Assembly: GCF_000003815.2 (NCBI RefSeq)
Contig: NC_049984.1
Location: 26,700,009 to 26,764,008 of the forward strand
Direction of reading: 5' to 3'
Length of the DNA: 64,000 bases
Source of the DNA: Branchiostoma floridae
Taxonomy: Eukaryota > Chordata > Leptocardii > Amphioxiformes > Branchiostomatidae
Part shown: in pieces, positions 11,088 to 22,894 of the stretch
How positions within the stretch are numbered: the stretch's first letter is position 1
Layout: each line of letters starts with the position of its first letter
Made by a program: the position numbers and the translations under genes
Notes under the pieces: generated by a model
Seen by the model: only the letters and a program-made list of their open reading frames with translations
What the model was told of the DNA's origin: nothing
The model's database searches: none

Positions 11088-12600
11088 CTATGTACACCGA
11101 TAACATTTTTTACAAAAGCGGTTCTGTGTAATTTCTGCTGGGCAATTATCATCTGAATAAGCTTTACCCCAAATCTCACAACCATATAATATAATAGGTT
11201 TGATACATGTACTGAATAGTTTGAGCAGAGCCTTTGGAGACAGAGATGAATGCATGAGGGATTTGAGACTGAAAATGGCTTTGCGTACTTTCAAGGACGG
11301 TTGTTACTTTGCTAGAGAATAGGTACCTGAGGGGGATAACGTCAGGCCTAGGTAAGAATAGGAGGTTGCAATATCTATAGTATCTGTACCGAAAGTAAAT
11401 TTCATGTTTTTGAAGATTCGCCCGAGTTTGTTGAAAATCATAACTTTGGTTTTCTTTAAGTTCACCTGAAGTTTCCATTTCTCACAAATTGCATGAAGTT
11501 TGTCCAGAGCACATTGTAGACCTTTTTCAGACTCTGAAAACAACACTACGTCGTCAGCATATAGCAAGGAGGATACAAGTAGATTGTGTAGGGAGGGTGG
11601 AGGAGCACAGTCAGGGCTGTCTAAATCTTTTACCAGGTCATTTATGAATAAGTTAAAAAGAGCAGAGCTGAGGTTGCACCCCCCCCCCCCCTGCCTTACG
11701 CCTCTGTCTGTTGTGAATAGGGGTGTCAGACCAGCTGACGTTTTGACACAAGTTTGTGAGTTGCTGTATACATGGATTTTATTACACTGTACAATTTTCT
11801 GCCTATTCCCGAGTTCAGTAATTTATAACGAAGGCCTTCCCGCCAAACACTGTCAAATGCTTTTTTTAAATATACGAAGCATGCATACATGCGTTTGTTA
11901 GTGTTATTGTATTTAGATATTAGTGTGTCGATGACAAAGACGTTCCAAAGTTGTTTCTGAAGCCGGCTTGGTTGGGGGAAATGAGATAATTTTCATCTAG
12001 ATAGTTAGTAAGACGTTTGTTAATTACAGTCGTGAACAACTTAGCGAGGCAGCTAGTGACGGAGATACCCCTATAATTATTGGGATCATCTTTTTGGCCA
12101 CTTTTGTGTATTGGAACAATGTGACTTTCACCCCATTGTTTCGGGAAGTGGCCAGATGACAAAAATAGGTTAAGGAGTTTGGTAAGCGGTCTTGTAAGTA
12201 TATGGGCTAAAATCATTTCCAGAAGCTTTGTTGTTTTTTACTTTGGAAATTGCTTGTCTGATTTCGTTTTGTTGAATCTCAGCATCTAAACTGTTTTGAC
12301 TAACGGAGTTGTTCTCACGTTCTATCAATTTGGATTTAATCTGGGTATGGAAATGATTGTCAGTTTTAGGAATTTGGGACATCGTGTTGCTTCCGTATAA
12401 GTTTTGGACGTGGTTGTGAAGAGTTTGTCAATTGTTTCTTCATCTTTAATGATGGACTCATTTGATTTAAACTGTTTGACTAAGTTCCAAAACGTCGTGG
12501 GGTCATACATGTATACTAGAACAAAGTTACTGTACACAGAAGTTGTATCCAACTTGCAATTAGGGTTCAAAAGTTTTCCATAACATATGAGTGAAATGAG
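11088..12600 (-). mobile_element. Non-LTR retrotransposon reverse transcriptase remnant
   Basis: Minus-strand pieces in RT order: AISKVKNNKASGNDF (about 12250), the RT0-1 block with HIVPIHKSGQKDDPNNYRG (about 12100), YLKKAFDSVW (about 11870, motif A), GVRQG followed by NLSSALFNLFINDL (about 11690-11640, motif B), LLYADDVVLFSES (about 11567, catalytic YADD) and a C-terminal thumb with LFSTCIKPIILYGCEIWG. Several frame changes break it. A 13-C run at 11679-11691 (Gs on the coding strand) inserts extra glycines inside motif B without changing frame. Endonuclease and 3' tail are not visible. It fits the Jockey/CR1/I-like group of LINEs. Confidence 0.85.
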
Positions 12601-12724
12601 GCTGGGCTGGAGTGCTGTCTTTTGGCGAGTGATGTACCAGAATGATTCAGATTGAAGGAGGTGGCGGAGGTTGGGGGAACTGGCGGTTAGGGTTGTTGAG
12701 ATGCCGGTCCACCCTGGAAGTTGG

Positions 12725-13135
12725 GAGGGAGTCCTCTGAGAAACCCGTGTAGGTTGGGGTTCTGTCCTCTTTGTAGGTTGGGGTGCTGTCCTCTCATACC
12801 CCCTTGTAGGTAGGGGTGCTGTCCTCTCATACCCCCTTGTAGTTAGGGGTGCTGTCCTCTCATACCACCTTGTAGGTAGGGGTGCCGTCCTCTCATACCC
12901 CCTTGTAGGTTGGGGTACTGTCCTCTCATACCCCCTTGTAGTTAGGGGTGCTGTCCTCTCATACCACCTTGTTGGTAGGGGTGATGTCCTCTCATACCCC
13001 CTTGTAGGTTGGGGTACTGTCCTCTCATACCCCCTTGTAGGTAGGGGTGCTGTCCTCTCATACCCCCTTGTAGTTAGGGGTGCTGTCCTCTCATACCCCC
13101 TTGTAGGTAGGGGTGCTGTCCTCTCATACCCCCTG
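12725..13135. repeat. 33-bp minisatellite ending in an assembly gap
   Basis: Tandem units of about 33 bp, each containing CCTCTCATACCCCCTTGTAG and AGGGGTGCTGT. On the minus strand each unit encodes an 11-residue RGYERTAPLPT repeat. The array runs into the N run, so its true length is unknown. It has no link to the neighbouring LINE beyond a shared open frame. Confidence 0.9.
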
Positions 13136-13570
13136 NNNNNNNNNNNNNNNNNNNNNNNNNNNNNNNNNNNNNNNNNNNNNNNNNNNNNNNNNNNNNNNNN
13201 NNNNNNNNNNNNNNNNNNNNNNNNNNNNNNNNNNNNNNNNNNNNNNNNNNNNNNNNNNNNNNNNNNNNNNNNNNNNNNNNNNNNNNNNNNNNNNNNNNNN
13301 NNNNNNNNNNNNNNNNNNNNNNNNNNNNNNNNNNNNNNNNNNNNNNNNNNNNNNNNNNNNNNNNNNNNNNNNNNNNNNNNNNNNNNNNNNNNNNNNNNNN
13401 NNNNNNNNNNNNNNNNNNNNNNNNNNNNNNNNNNNNNNNNNNNNNNNNNNNNNNNNNNNNNNNNNNNNNNNNNNNNNNNNNNNNNNNNNNNNNNNNNNNN
13501 NNNNNNNNNNNNNNNNNNNNNNNNNNNNNNNNNNNNNNNNNNNNNNNNNNNNNNNNNNNNNNNNNNNNNN
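13136..13570. other. Assembly gap (435 Ns)
   Basis: Unresolved bases between the 33-bp array and a 15-G run at 13596-13610. Tandem repeats probably caused the break. Confidence 1.
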
Positions 13571-13612
13571 AGGGAGTCGTTGCAGATCCCTTTGTGGGGG
13601 GGGGGGGGGGTC

Positions 13613-15118
13613 CTAGTATACCCCCGTGTAGGTAGGGGGTGTCTTTGCAGCCCCCCTTGGAGTTGGAGGGGTAGTTCCTGGAGGAGTGGGTGTAGTCCAT
13701 TCAGTTGGAGGGCAGTCCACCTTGGATGTTGGATGTTGGTGTGGCAGTGCAGACTGATGTTGGTGTAACAGTGCAGACTGATAATGGTGTGGCAGTGCAG
13801 ATTGATGCTGGTGTGGCAGTGCTGACTGATGTTGGTGTGGCAGTGCAGACTGATGTTGGTGTGGCAGTGCAGACTGATGTTGGTGTGGCAGTGCAGACTG
13901 ATGCTGGTGTGGCAGTGCAGACTGATGTTGGTGTTGCAGTGCAGATTGATGTTGGTGTGGCAGTGCTGACTGATGTTGGTGTGGCAGTGCTGACTGATGT
14001 TGGTGTGGCAGTGCAGATTGATGTTGGTGTAACAGTGCAGACTGATGTTGGTGTAACAGTGCAGACTGATAATGGTGTGGCAGTGCAGATTGATGCTGGT
14101 GTGGCAGTGCTGACTGATGTTGGTGTGGCAGTGCAGACTGATGTTGGTGTGGCAGTGCAGACTGATGTTGGTGTGGCAGTGCAGACTGATGTTGGTGTAA
14201 CAGTGCAGATTGATGTTGGTGTGGCAGTGCAGACTGATGTTGGCGTGGCAGTGCTGACTGATGTTGGTGTGGCAGTGCAGATTGATGTTGGTGTAACAGT
14301 GCAGACTGATGTTGGTGTAACAGTGCAGACTGATAATGGTGTGGCAGTGCAGATTGATGCTGGTGTGGCAGTGCTGACTGATGTTGGTGTGGCAGTGCAG
14401 ACTGATGTTGGTGTGGCAGTGCAGACTGATGTTGGTGTGGTAGTGCAGATTGATGTTGGTGTGGCAGTGCAGATTGATATTGATGTTGCTGTTCCTGCCA
14501 ATAATCACCCAAGCTTACGTCCGTTCCTGCACGTGCCGGATTGTGCAGGGCAGCCCCCCACTTGTAGCCCGATGTGTCGGTTGGCATGGAGATGGCGGTG
14601 TGCCTCCTCTATTTCTGTGCGGGCGCCCTCCGGATGCGAGACCTACCTAGCCTTGTCATAGTGCTTATCAATGCATGTAATTGCATTGGCGGGTATAAAT
14701 CATTGCCCCTGGTACCATCAGGGCAAAGGACACGCACTTGCCCAAGAATTTCTGAAGGATGAGCACTGTCACACTCTTAGACGCGAGGATCATCTCTCGG
14801 AGGGAAATGAATTTTTTTATTTATCTTCTGGGAAGAAGGTGCCCTCTACTGTGCCATCTCCATCAAGGGCTCCGGGTCCTCCCCGGTCAACGCCCTCACG
14901 CGCTCAGAGATCTCCCCGGCATTGTAGTCCGAAAGAGATCCTCCGCAGGTGGAGCGTCGGGCTTTCGCAACTCCCTCAATGCTACGGTTTACCAGGGTGG
15001 CGTCCGCGCGTAGAACCGGAGGGGAAGACATGACTACCGTTACTGCTGGTCGGGCGTCGAAACCCGAGTGAGGACATATGGTGTGTTCGATACCTAGACC
15101 ATTCCTCCTGCTAAACAT
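13613..15118 (-). mobile_element. DIRS-like retrotransposon, internally collapsed
   Basis: Minus strand. At about 14840-14690 is KKFISLREMILASKSVTVL followed by LQKFLGKCVSFALMVPGAM, the RT/RNase H connection typical of DIRS-type tyrosine-recombinase elements. At 14587 follows TDTSGYKWGAAL and SLGDYW, an RNase H start (Asp in TDTS). The RNase H frame then runs into an in-frame 24-bp minisatellite (13730-14490). Upstream, 15118-14846 encodes a possible gag-like N-terminus (MSSPPVLRADATLVN). The central RT is missing, so an internal deletion is inferred. No tyrosine recombinase or terminal repeats are visible. Confidence 0.6.
13730..14490. repeat. 24-bp minisatellite within the DIRS-like RNase H frame
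   Basis: About thirty units related to GTTGGTGTGGCAGTGCAGAC plus TGAT. On the minus strand they encode an eight-residue QHQSALPH repeat in the same frame as the RNase H start. A higher-order pattern is visible: a block with AATGGTGTGG, then ATGCTGG, recurs three times, which indicates duplication of multi-unit segments. Confidence 0.95.
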
Positions 15119-15402
15119 CTACGCTGTCACTTTTTGAGGTCCAGTAATATATAACGAAGCTACCGGCGTTTTTGTTGGTAACCTTGAATATTATAAGCGT
15201 TGTTTACACAGAAAGACTGAACAAATGAATAAATACATTCAGTATGGTATACCGAACAATGCATCTTCCATTTTTGGTCTTTTACACCTTTGACTGCGGA
15301 ATTTACTTTGGCATTCTATGACTTTAGTGCCGTGAACATGTTACTTTCCGAAGTAGCGTGTACGCTCCTCGTTCAGAGATACAAAGTCAGTTACGATGGC
15401 AT

Positions 15403-16020
15403 TCAAGTCCTTAGTGTCTGAGGAGCCTCTTGAGTGACGAGAACGCCCTCTCGGATGTTGAGGATGTAATGGGGATGGTGAGGTATAGCCTGAGCAGTTT
15501 GTGAGTCTGTGAGAATGTCGTGCGGTGAGACCCAGCTGACATGGCGGAGCAGATGGTACGGATGCTGATTACCTTCTTGGTGATGTCTGGGAGCATGGAG
15601 AGGTGGATGGTAAGCTTGCGCTGATCCAAGTCTTGTGCGAATACAGAGGACATGACCATCCATGTGGCCTGAGAAGTCATTGCCATTGGCAGCCTCTAGG
15701 CGGACCTTCTTCTGCATGGAAACAACAGATTTGAGGAAGTCCTGATGAAATCTCTGTGACAGCTCGCCAATCAGTAGATCGCACGCCTGGGAAAACACCT
15801 GGCGGTAGAAGTTCTTGGGGGCCGCAGGCCGGTGTGGCTCACTTCCTTCGTCTAGCCGTCTGGGCTGTCGCCGGTAGCGTGGTAAAGCTGGCTCGCCGAT
15901 GTCCAGCCCTCTAGCCGTCTCCTCCGTTGCACTGTAGAAAGTGTTAAAGGCTTCATCTGTCCGCAGTCTGCCGTAGTGATCCTTCAGGACATTGACAGAA
16001 GAAACAGCCTCTTGAACACT
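15403..16020 (-). pseudogene. hAT transposase C-terminal part (dimerisation region)
   Basis: Minus-strand frame from about 16020 reads SVQEAVSSVNVLKDHYGRL, then PRYRRQPRRLD, FYRQVFSQACDLLIGELSQR and FHQDFLKSV. After a frame change near 15670 it reads FAQDLDQRKLTIHLSMLPDI and ends with LLRLYLTIPITSSTSERAFS, the hallmark hAT C-terminal dimerisation motif. The catalytic upstream part is absent from the readable frame. The frame change and the missing N-terminus indicate a relic. A second hAT-type gene on the plus strand (48.9-52.3 kb) carries the complementary central part. Confidence 0.75.
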
Positions 16021-16180
16021 TTTTCACTGGTTACTTAAATTTTAGATGGTTCAATTTGTACATCATGTTCATGTTTATCAGGCTCACTAATCACTTCACT
16101 ACTTGCTGTTCGTTTACGGAATGTTTGGAGCATATCCTTGAGCTCCTGAAAAGAGAACATATGTAAAGACTATATCACTG

Positions 16181-16522
16181 TTAACATATAGTGAAATATG
16201 TATACGTGACATAAGGAATGCACTGTTCTCCAAATGCAAGGTCTTGTACACGAGCTGTTTTGACAGAAAAATATCCAAGCGCTAAGAGGAAATTAGTGGT
16301 TATATCCTCGAAGATGGTTAGATGACTTCTCATCGTCATGTCAGTGGTGTAGGGCCATATGCGATAAAGACTGGTGAGGGCCTTGCCAGAATCTTTATAT
16401 TCGTTGCATCCATGTTTGCCATTGAACTGCTTCATCACCAGTGCCCTGGCCTTGGCTGGTAGGTCCATCACCGCCATCATCAGCCCACGTACAACAGTTG
16501 CGTCGTTCGATGATACTGTCAC
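16181..16522 (-). pseudogene. CACTA-like (Transposase_21-type) fragment
   Basis: The minus-strand frame contains MMAVMDLPAKARALVMKQFN followed by GKHGCNEYKDSG and a block ending IWPYTTDMTMRSHLTIFED. This order (Asp-x-Pro-Ala, QFNG-x-x-GC, then a threonine-rich RSH segment) resembles the central region of animal CACTA/tnp2-like transposases. Only about 110 residues are present, with no catalytic triad to judge. It could also be a host paralogue of that family. Confidence 0.4.
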
Positions 16523-16529
16523 CTCTATT

Positions 16530-17380
16530 CCTGATTAACAAAAGGCAGGTGCACAACGAGAAACGAAATTTGAATAGCAGTACGTACGTGAGATTTCAAT
16601 AGTCTTTCCATAAACGTTAGAGTCAGTCAGGTTATTCATAACTGGATCATCTAGGAATCAACCATCCACCATCCATTCATTCAAGCATACACTCATTCAT
16701 GCATGCATTCATTCCTATGATGCCTTTGTTGAGATGAAACTCGGACTGGAAAGATGGAAGTTTGGAGAATTCACATGTTTAAGTTCAGTTTCAACTGCCC
16801 TTGACAAAAAATAAGTCAGTTATGGTCGATAATCTTAAAGCTAAATGAACCAATTTTGCCTTTTCAAAGATTTTAGATTGTAGTAGGTAAAGTTTTATTG
16901 GATGGCCACAGTTGCAACAAGATTGGCAATAAAAATGTATTATTGCCATGACGACGATTGAGGGTACAACAATACAGCTCAAATCAGAAATAGACTGGAA
17001 CTTCCCTGTCGCACTATCCCTGGCACAATATACTAGCCCACCTGTAACATAAACCTACAGCCAGCAGAAATGTACTATCCCCGGTACAGCACAATGGTCT
17101 GCCAGTGACCTAAACCTACAGCGGAGCACTACAGAAGTATTTCCTGTCTGCCTGTGGCGTATGGCTTGAACAAGCTCTAGAAAAGAAAATGTATCCTTCA
17201 TAACATAACATAACATAACAACGAAGACAACGTGATCCATTGAGCAGAGTTTCCCTGTCTTACCACTAGTTTCAAAGGACAAATTCCTCCAGGGAGCCAG
17301 TGTGACCTACATTCCACCATTGCATACGAGAGATACATCTGGAACAGATTTAGGGGGGGGACTTGGATACCCAGCATACT
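16530..17380. other. No gene seen
   Basis: Contains short repeats (CATTCATTC-like near 16675-16715 and CATAACATAACATAACATAA near 17197). No coding region or element ends recognised. Confidence 0.4.
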
Positions 17381-17389
17381 GTGGAGTAC

Positions 17390-18560
17390 GGGTTTGATGA
17401 AAGAGCTGGGCTGGGCCCCTGGCCTGTCTACCTGGCCTGTCTACCTGGCCTGGCCATCACGTCAGGCCACCAAGATACCCCCATTCATACCCTCAGAAAT
17501 TCTCAGCCTCTCATCTAGCTGCGCCCTCTAGCAGAATATAGACAAATTGCCGAGAGCATGTACTTACTGCATTGTCAAGCCACCTACGAGCAAGATAAAC
17601 TGATATCTATTCAACGTTACTTGTCTGAACAACAACAAGAATTTAAATTTCTAAGGGTCTGCAAATAGATAAACAACAACATTAAGGGAGATAGAAACGA
17701 CGCTTGTGGTTGATGTTGAGAACAACGATACCACACACACAGTGTAACATTTGATCTAGTGGTAAATGTTATAACAGGCAGTTTGGCCAAACAAAGGAGG
17801 TCATATTTAGGTCACCACGTAACTGCAGGCCTGAGTATGGCAGAAACGGGTGCTGTCAGAGGATTGGACTTTGACTTGACATTTTCCCCTTCACGTCATC
17901 GAAGGTTTGAAGATTGAATATTTAGTCTTCAATGTACATAACAAGGACTGACTGCTTTAAAACAAGGCTGGAATACAGCGGTTTGTTTTTCATTTAGCAA
18001 ATGTTAGTTTAACACACTGCTTTAGGGATCCATCCCCCAGACAATTCTCTAAGGGATCTAAGTGCCAAGCATGTGACCCCGGTCATCTCAGACGCTCCAC
18101 CTGTCACGTCTCTTTTAATAAACCTGCAACAGGCGCTTGTCCAGGGACAAAATACATGTAGTTGATTGAGAGGCATAGTAATTGCTACTCTTTAGCACTG
18201 TCAGAGAACTCACTCTTCGGAAAACTTTGTACAGAAAGTACTGGAAAGTCTTAAATGACCGACTTGCCTGGTACGATCCTAGATATATAGACAAGAAGAA
18301 CAGAATGGATTAGGGAAGTAAGACCAAGTAACGTTATACCTGGATGGATTAGATGGAAGCAAATGCTTGGTTCCTGGTAGACACAGTCCGACAGAGCAGA
18401 GTGTTGGAGGAATCATGCCTGACTGTGTCTTACACTAAGTTCACCAGCACTACCCAAGTTGTCAAAGGTGCCATACAAAGACCACAAGTTCTTCTGAACC
18501 ATATGTTCTTCTAAACCAATCTCGACTTTTCTGCTCTTTTCGTCACAGTATTTATCACAC
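17390..18560. repeat. Left terminal inverted repeat of the MULE-like element
   Basis: Pairs with 20409-21918 in inverse orientation. Readable paired landmarks are GGCCACCAAGATACCCCCAT near 17466, ACAGGCGCTTGTCCAGGGAC near 18128 and CTGCTCTTTTCGTCACAGTA at 18531-18550. Substitutions and small indels separate the arms, so the insertion is not recent. Confidence 0.9.
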
Positions 18561-19204
18561 TAGTCTGTAGAAAAGTACCATAGTTTGTGTCTTTATTATA
18601 TATCTAGGGTGAAGCAACGTTTTCCTTCATTTTTTTGTTTAAACCCCCAACCGTTCTCCAGAGCGCATGTTTCAGCTTCACCATCTTGCCCTTGGGGAGA
18701 TTAAAATCGGGGCACAGCCGCTGAGCGCTAGCCAGAGAGCAACTACTCCTTCCCTGCAAGATTTGGCATCTGGTCCTCACAACCTGCCGTGTCAAAGAAC
18801 AGCCGGACAGTGTTCTCACACTTTATCTATATTTTTTTCATAATATTGTTTTGCAATATCAGACTCTAAAAGCCCTTTTTCCATAGTTTTGCATGTAGCA
18901 TTGTAGGTGGTAAAGGTTTTTGTTATGACTTTTGTACTGCTGCCTCCGGGTAAAATGCTATACAGGCCTTTTTGTGACAGGAGCCAGTAGAATCTTTAAT
19001 GGTCTAATGAAAAATTATGGTCTGTTTCCAGATTGGAGAATGTCATCGGTTATTCTAAAAATAATACGTTATATATATATATAGTTCTTGAATGAAGTAC
19101 ATTACAAATTTAGGATAAGCTACTTTGATCATTCAGTCTCAATGTATGTATCGCAGGCTAACAGAAACTGTGAATGTAAAAAGAGATGCCAGTATTTGAC
19201 ATTA

Positions 19205-20111
19205 GGCCATGTTGATTTGATTATATGGATGACATCCTCCGGGAACTCCAAAACGAATGCGAGGGAGCGAATAAAAAAAAAGTTTGGCCCAAAAAAAAAG
19301 TTGCCTTCAGTATGAAATCAAAGTGGCCAGGAAGGTTGAACATAGGACTTAACACACATAGTATGGTATACCAACAGTTAGGTGTAGGGACCAGTACATC
19401 AATCGGGTGCAAAACATTTTTTTCTTCTTGGACCAATACGAAATACGAAAAAAACAGACCTGAAGAAAACAACAGAGGAACAGGTTTCGCCAATTACAAA
19501 ATGGACACACTATGTCGGCAGCCATTTGCCTGATGATTTGGGGTCTAACGGGGGGGGGGGGGTAGGGGTAAAGAAGACAGCAAGAGCGAAGTCAAGTAGA
19601 GTTTATAGTCAATTGCACCAAGTTTCTACAGTCAAAGGTACAGAGACAGTTAGCCTTTCTTACATGGAGATGGGATTTTGAAATGCAGTGGGAGTCCAAT
19701 AATCCACCAAACAGATTCCTTTGTAGCAAAATTGACCAATTACCATTGTTTTGAGTATTGCCAGTTCTCAAGTTTCCACAGACAATCAAGTCCAGGTTCA
19801 TGTCCGGACCTGGAAATGATCCTCTGGACCTGAATTTTCTGTACTCAGGTACCTCTCCCAACCAAGAATAGATTTTTTTTTCTGCCTCGTGTCCTTTCAC
19901 ATCTTATTCTTTGACTGTAGATTCATTTTGGCATTCTATGGCATTAGTTATCTGTTTTCTGATTTCTTTTTTTTAAGCTACGGAATATTTGTGCTCATTT
20001 TACAGCTGATTTGCACAATTTATTGTGTGGTCGAAAACTTTTTTTTGTGTGGAAATGGCCGAAAATTGGTGCGAGCGCGGATGTCATCCATATAATCAAA
20101 TCAACGTGGCC
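19205..20111. mobile_element. Harbinger-like MITE (907 bp) nested in the MULE-like element
   Basis: Terminal inverted repeats GGCCATGTTGATTTGATTAT, continuing ATGGATGACATCC, at the left, and the reverse complement ending CAAATCAACGTGGCC at the right. Flanked by TTA on both sides (19202-19204 and 20112-20114). A 3-bp TTA duplication and GG-starting ends are the PIF/Harbinger signature. No transposase is encoded. A 13-G run at 19550-19562 lies inside. Insertion into the MULE-like spacer dates it as the younger event. Confidence 0.85.
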
Positions 20112-20408
20112 TTAATTAGATAAGCATAGAAATAACATCATAAAGGCAAGAAAGTCTCCATCATAACTACAAGCACAAAACTACAAGATCATAAATATGA
20201 GTTACAATTGGTGGATACCTGGTCAGGTAGACACAGTCCAACAGAGCAGAGTGTCAGAGAAATCATGCCTCAGACTGCATCTTACACCAGGCAGAAAGTA
20301 TTAGGGTATAAGGGCAAGTATTCTCTAGCCTTATATTTTGGGCGTTCTGTCTAAGAACAACGTTGTGAAAAATCTCAGGGCAAAATACATAATTTCTTCT
20401 ATAGACGC

Positions 20409-21918
20409 GTGTGATACATACTGTGACGAAAAGAGCAGGAAAGCGCAAGTTTGGATCTGCTTGTATTAAGTTGACACTAAAAAACGTAATGGTTCAGAAG
20501 AACTTGTGTTCTTTGTATGGCACCTTTGACAACTTGGGTAGTGCTGGTGTACCTAGTGTAACTTTGTGTAAGACACGGTTGATTTCTCTAACACTGATCT
20601 GTTGGACTGTGTCTAGTAGGGAACCAAGCAGTTGCTTCCATCTAATCCATCCAGGTATAACGTTACTTCCCTAATCCAATCTGTTCTTCTTGTCTATATA
20701 TCTAGGATCTTACCAGGCAAGTCGGTCATTTAAGACTTTCCAGTACTTTCTGTACAAAGTTTTCCGAAGAGCAGAGTTTCTTGGTCTGGTGGGTTTCCCC
20801 TCCCCAGCCATTTCTGTGGCCTCGATGTCACACAGGGGTCAGAGAAACAACTGGGGAACTCTGTGTTGGAATGAGTGGAGACTGTTGGCTCCGGGGACTG
20901 GGAGAGGAAAGTGTTGTTTTACCTCTAAACAGCACGTCATGAACATTACTTCTCTTTTTGTTGTACTGTCTAGTCGAAAACAGATCAAAAACACACAAAC
21001 TGTGGTACTTGTATTTCTGGCTGGTAGAAAGGCCTAATACCTCCCAGACAGAGTTATATTTTTACTTCCTCAAAGGGCCAGTCAAGGGCGGGCTGACAGG
21101 CCAGGCTGAGTTCTCTGACAGTGCTAAAGAGTAGCAATTACTATGCCTCTCAATCAACTACATGTATTTTGTCCCTGGACAAGCGCCTGTTGCTGGTTTA
21201 TTAAAAGGGACGTGACAGGTGGAGCGCCTGTGATGACCGGGGTCACATGCTTGGCGCTTAGTTCCCTTAGAGAGTTGTCTGGGGGATCGGGTCCCTAAAG
21301 CAGTGTGTTAAACTAACATTTGCTAAATGAAAAACAAACCGCTGTATTCCAGCCTTGTTTTAAAGCAGTCAGTCCTTGTTATGAACATTGAAGACTAAAT
21401 ATTCAATCTTCAAACCTTCGATGACGTGAAGGGGAAAATGTCAAGTCAAAGTCCAATCCTCTGACAGCACCCGTTTCTGCCATACTCAGGCCTGCAGTTA
21501 CGTGGTGACCTAAATATGACCTCCTTTGTTTGGCCAAACTGCCTGTTATAACATTTACCACTAGATCAAATGTTACACTGTGTGTGTGGTATCGTTGTTC
21601 TCAACATCAACCACAAGCGTCGTTTCTATCTCCCTTAATGTTGTTGTTTATCTATTTGCAGACCCTTAGAAATTTAAATTCAGACAAGTAACGTTGAATA
21701 GATATCAGTTTATTTTGCTCGTAGGTGGCTTGACAATGCAGTAAGTACATGCTCTCGGCAATTTGTCTATATTCTGCTAGAGGGCGCAGCTAGATGAGAG
21801 GCTGAGAATTTCTGAGGGTATGAATGGGGGTATCTTGGTGGCCTGACGTGATGGCCAGGCCAGGTAGACAGGCCAGGTAGACAGGCCAGGGGCCCAGCCC
21901 AGCTCTTTCATCGAACCC
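20409..21918. repeat. Right terminal inverted repeat of the MULE-like element
   Basis: Inverse copy of 17390-18560, interrupted by about 300 bases unique to this arm. A further direct copy of part of the arm, around GGTAGACACAGTCCAACAGA at 20226, lies in the spacer, so one stretch is present three times. Confidence 0.88.
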
Positions 21919-21927
21919 GTGGAGTAC

Positions 21928-22890
21928 TAGCATTCTTGGAAAAATGCCTGTGCAATTCCTAGAATTTTTGCAGACTGAATGCAATATATACCACTTAAAG
22001 AATCACAAGACATATAAATGCACATATAAATGTAAATGATTGTTACCATTGTGACCATTGTCACATGTGTATGATTTTTATCACGTGACCCTTACTTGCC
22101 AAGTGGGGCAAAATGTGCAATAAAGGTCTTCATTATTAGCTTTGTTATGATCGCTTTGTTTCTGGTAACTGTGGAAGACACGAAACAAAACCAGTTGGCA
22201 TTTTCTGTATTATCCACAACCGCTCCGGACAAACCCTTTGTGAGCCTCGCTACCCCAGGCCACCGAATACCCTCCTCAGACAGGATGTACACAAGTGCCG
22301 CCAGAAGATAGTTCCACACAAGGAGGAAGCATCCATGGAATTAGAGCTCGATTTTAGATCACTGGCATTATTTCCTGCTTTGGTACATGTGCCTAATAAT
22401 TCAAACAAAATAGCTGTTCACGGTGAATTATTTGTTGGCACACAGCTGAACAATCTTGACGGCGGATGGATATGTACTGTATTTCCGTCGCACAGTCACG
22501 CAGCTTCAGTTGGAGAAGAAGGGCGGTGGCGAGAGGTAGGTTTCTTTGGACAGTAAGATGACATTTTTCCTGGCAAATAGTCCTCTTATTTTGTCATTAT
22601 GTAAGAAGAATGCTTTTAAAGATTTTGGTTGCCCGTATGTCTATGTTGACGAATTCTTGGTCAGGAACATAGATTGATTCTGCCGTTTCCTTTATCCACA
22701 CCATGTTGTGTAAGGCAGCGTTTGGAATGTGTCTCGCAACCAACACGTCAGTTTATCCAAACATTCAGGTTTTGTCCTGAACTTCTAGTTTCTGTTGCTG
22801 TCCAGGGTCTTGTACTAACTCGACGATATTCACCCGTTTTTCGACCGCAATTGTTGACAAAATTACTCAAGAATTGAAAGCGTGAGGCCG
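21928..22890. other. No confident gene; one short coding-like frame
   Basis: A minus-strand frame at 22319-22092 reads EEGIRWPGVARLTKGLSGAV and more, which looks coding-like, but I recognise no family and see no firm splice sites. The rest is non-coding. Confidence 0.3.
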
Positions 22891-22894
22891 ACCG

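Larger units (their letters stand above)
17381..21927. mobile_element. MULE-like foldback DNA transposon with 9-bp target duplication
   Basis: Two long inverted arms, 17390-18560 and 20409-21918, start with GGGTTTGATGAAAGAGCTGG on the left and the near-identical reverse complement on the right. The element is flanked by perfect 9-bp direct repeats GTGGAGTAC at 17381-17389 and 21919-21927. Long terminal inverted repeats and a 9-bp target duplication are the classic MULE/MuDR pattern. No transposase frame is found inside, so it would be non-autonomous. The right arm carries about 300 extra bases (roughly 20785-21100) absent from the left arm. The spacer holds a nested MITE (19205-20111). Confidence 0.85.

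Noticed and set aside
12325..14508. 727-codon minus-strand open frame
   Set aside because: It bridges two minisatellites, a 435-N gap and part of a LINE. Length comes from repeat units divisible by three and from Ns, so it is not one protein.
13705..14661. 318-codon plus-strand open frame of VGVAVQTD repeats
   Set aside because: Antisense reading of the 24-bp minisatellite. The minus strand carries the DIRS-like RNase H frame.
17400..17460. Short tandem GGCCTGTCTACCT repeat as an independent satellite
   Set aside because: It recurs inverted at 21855-21890 and is part of the MULE-like terminal repeats.
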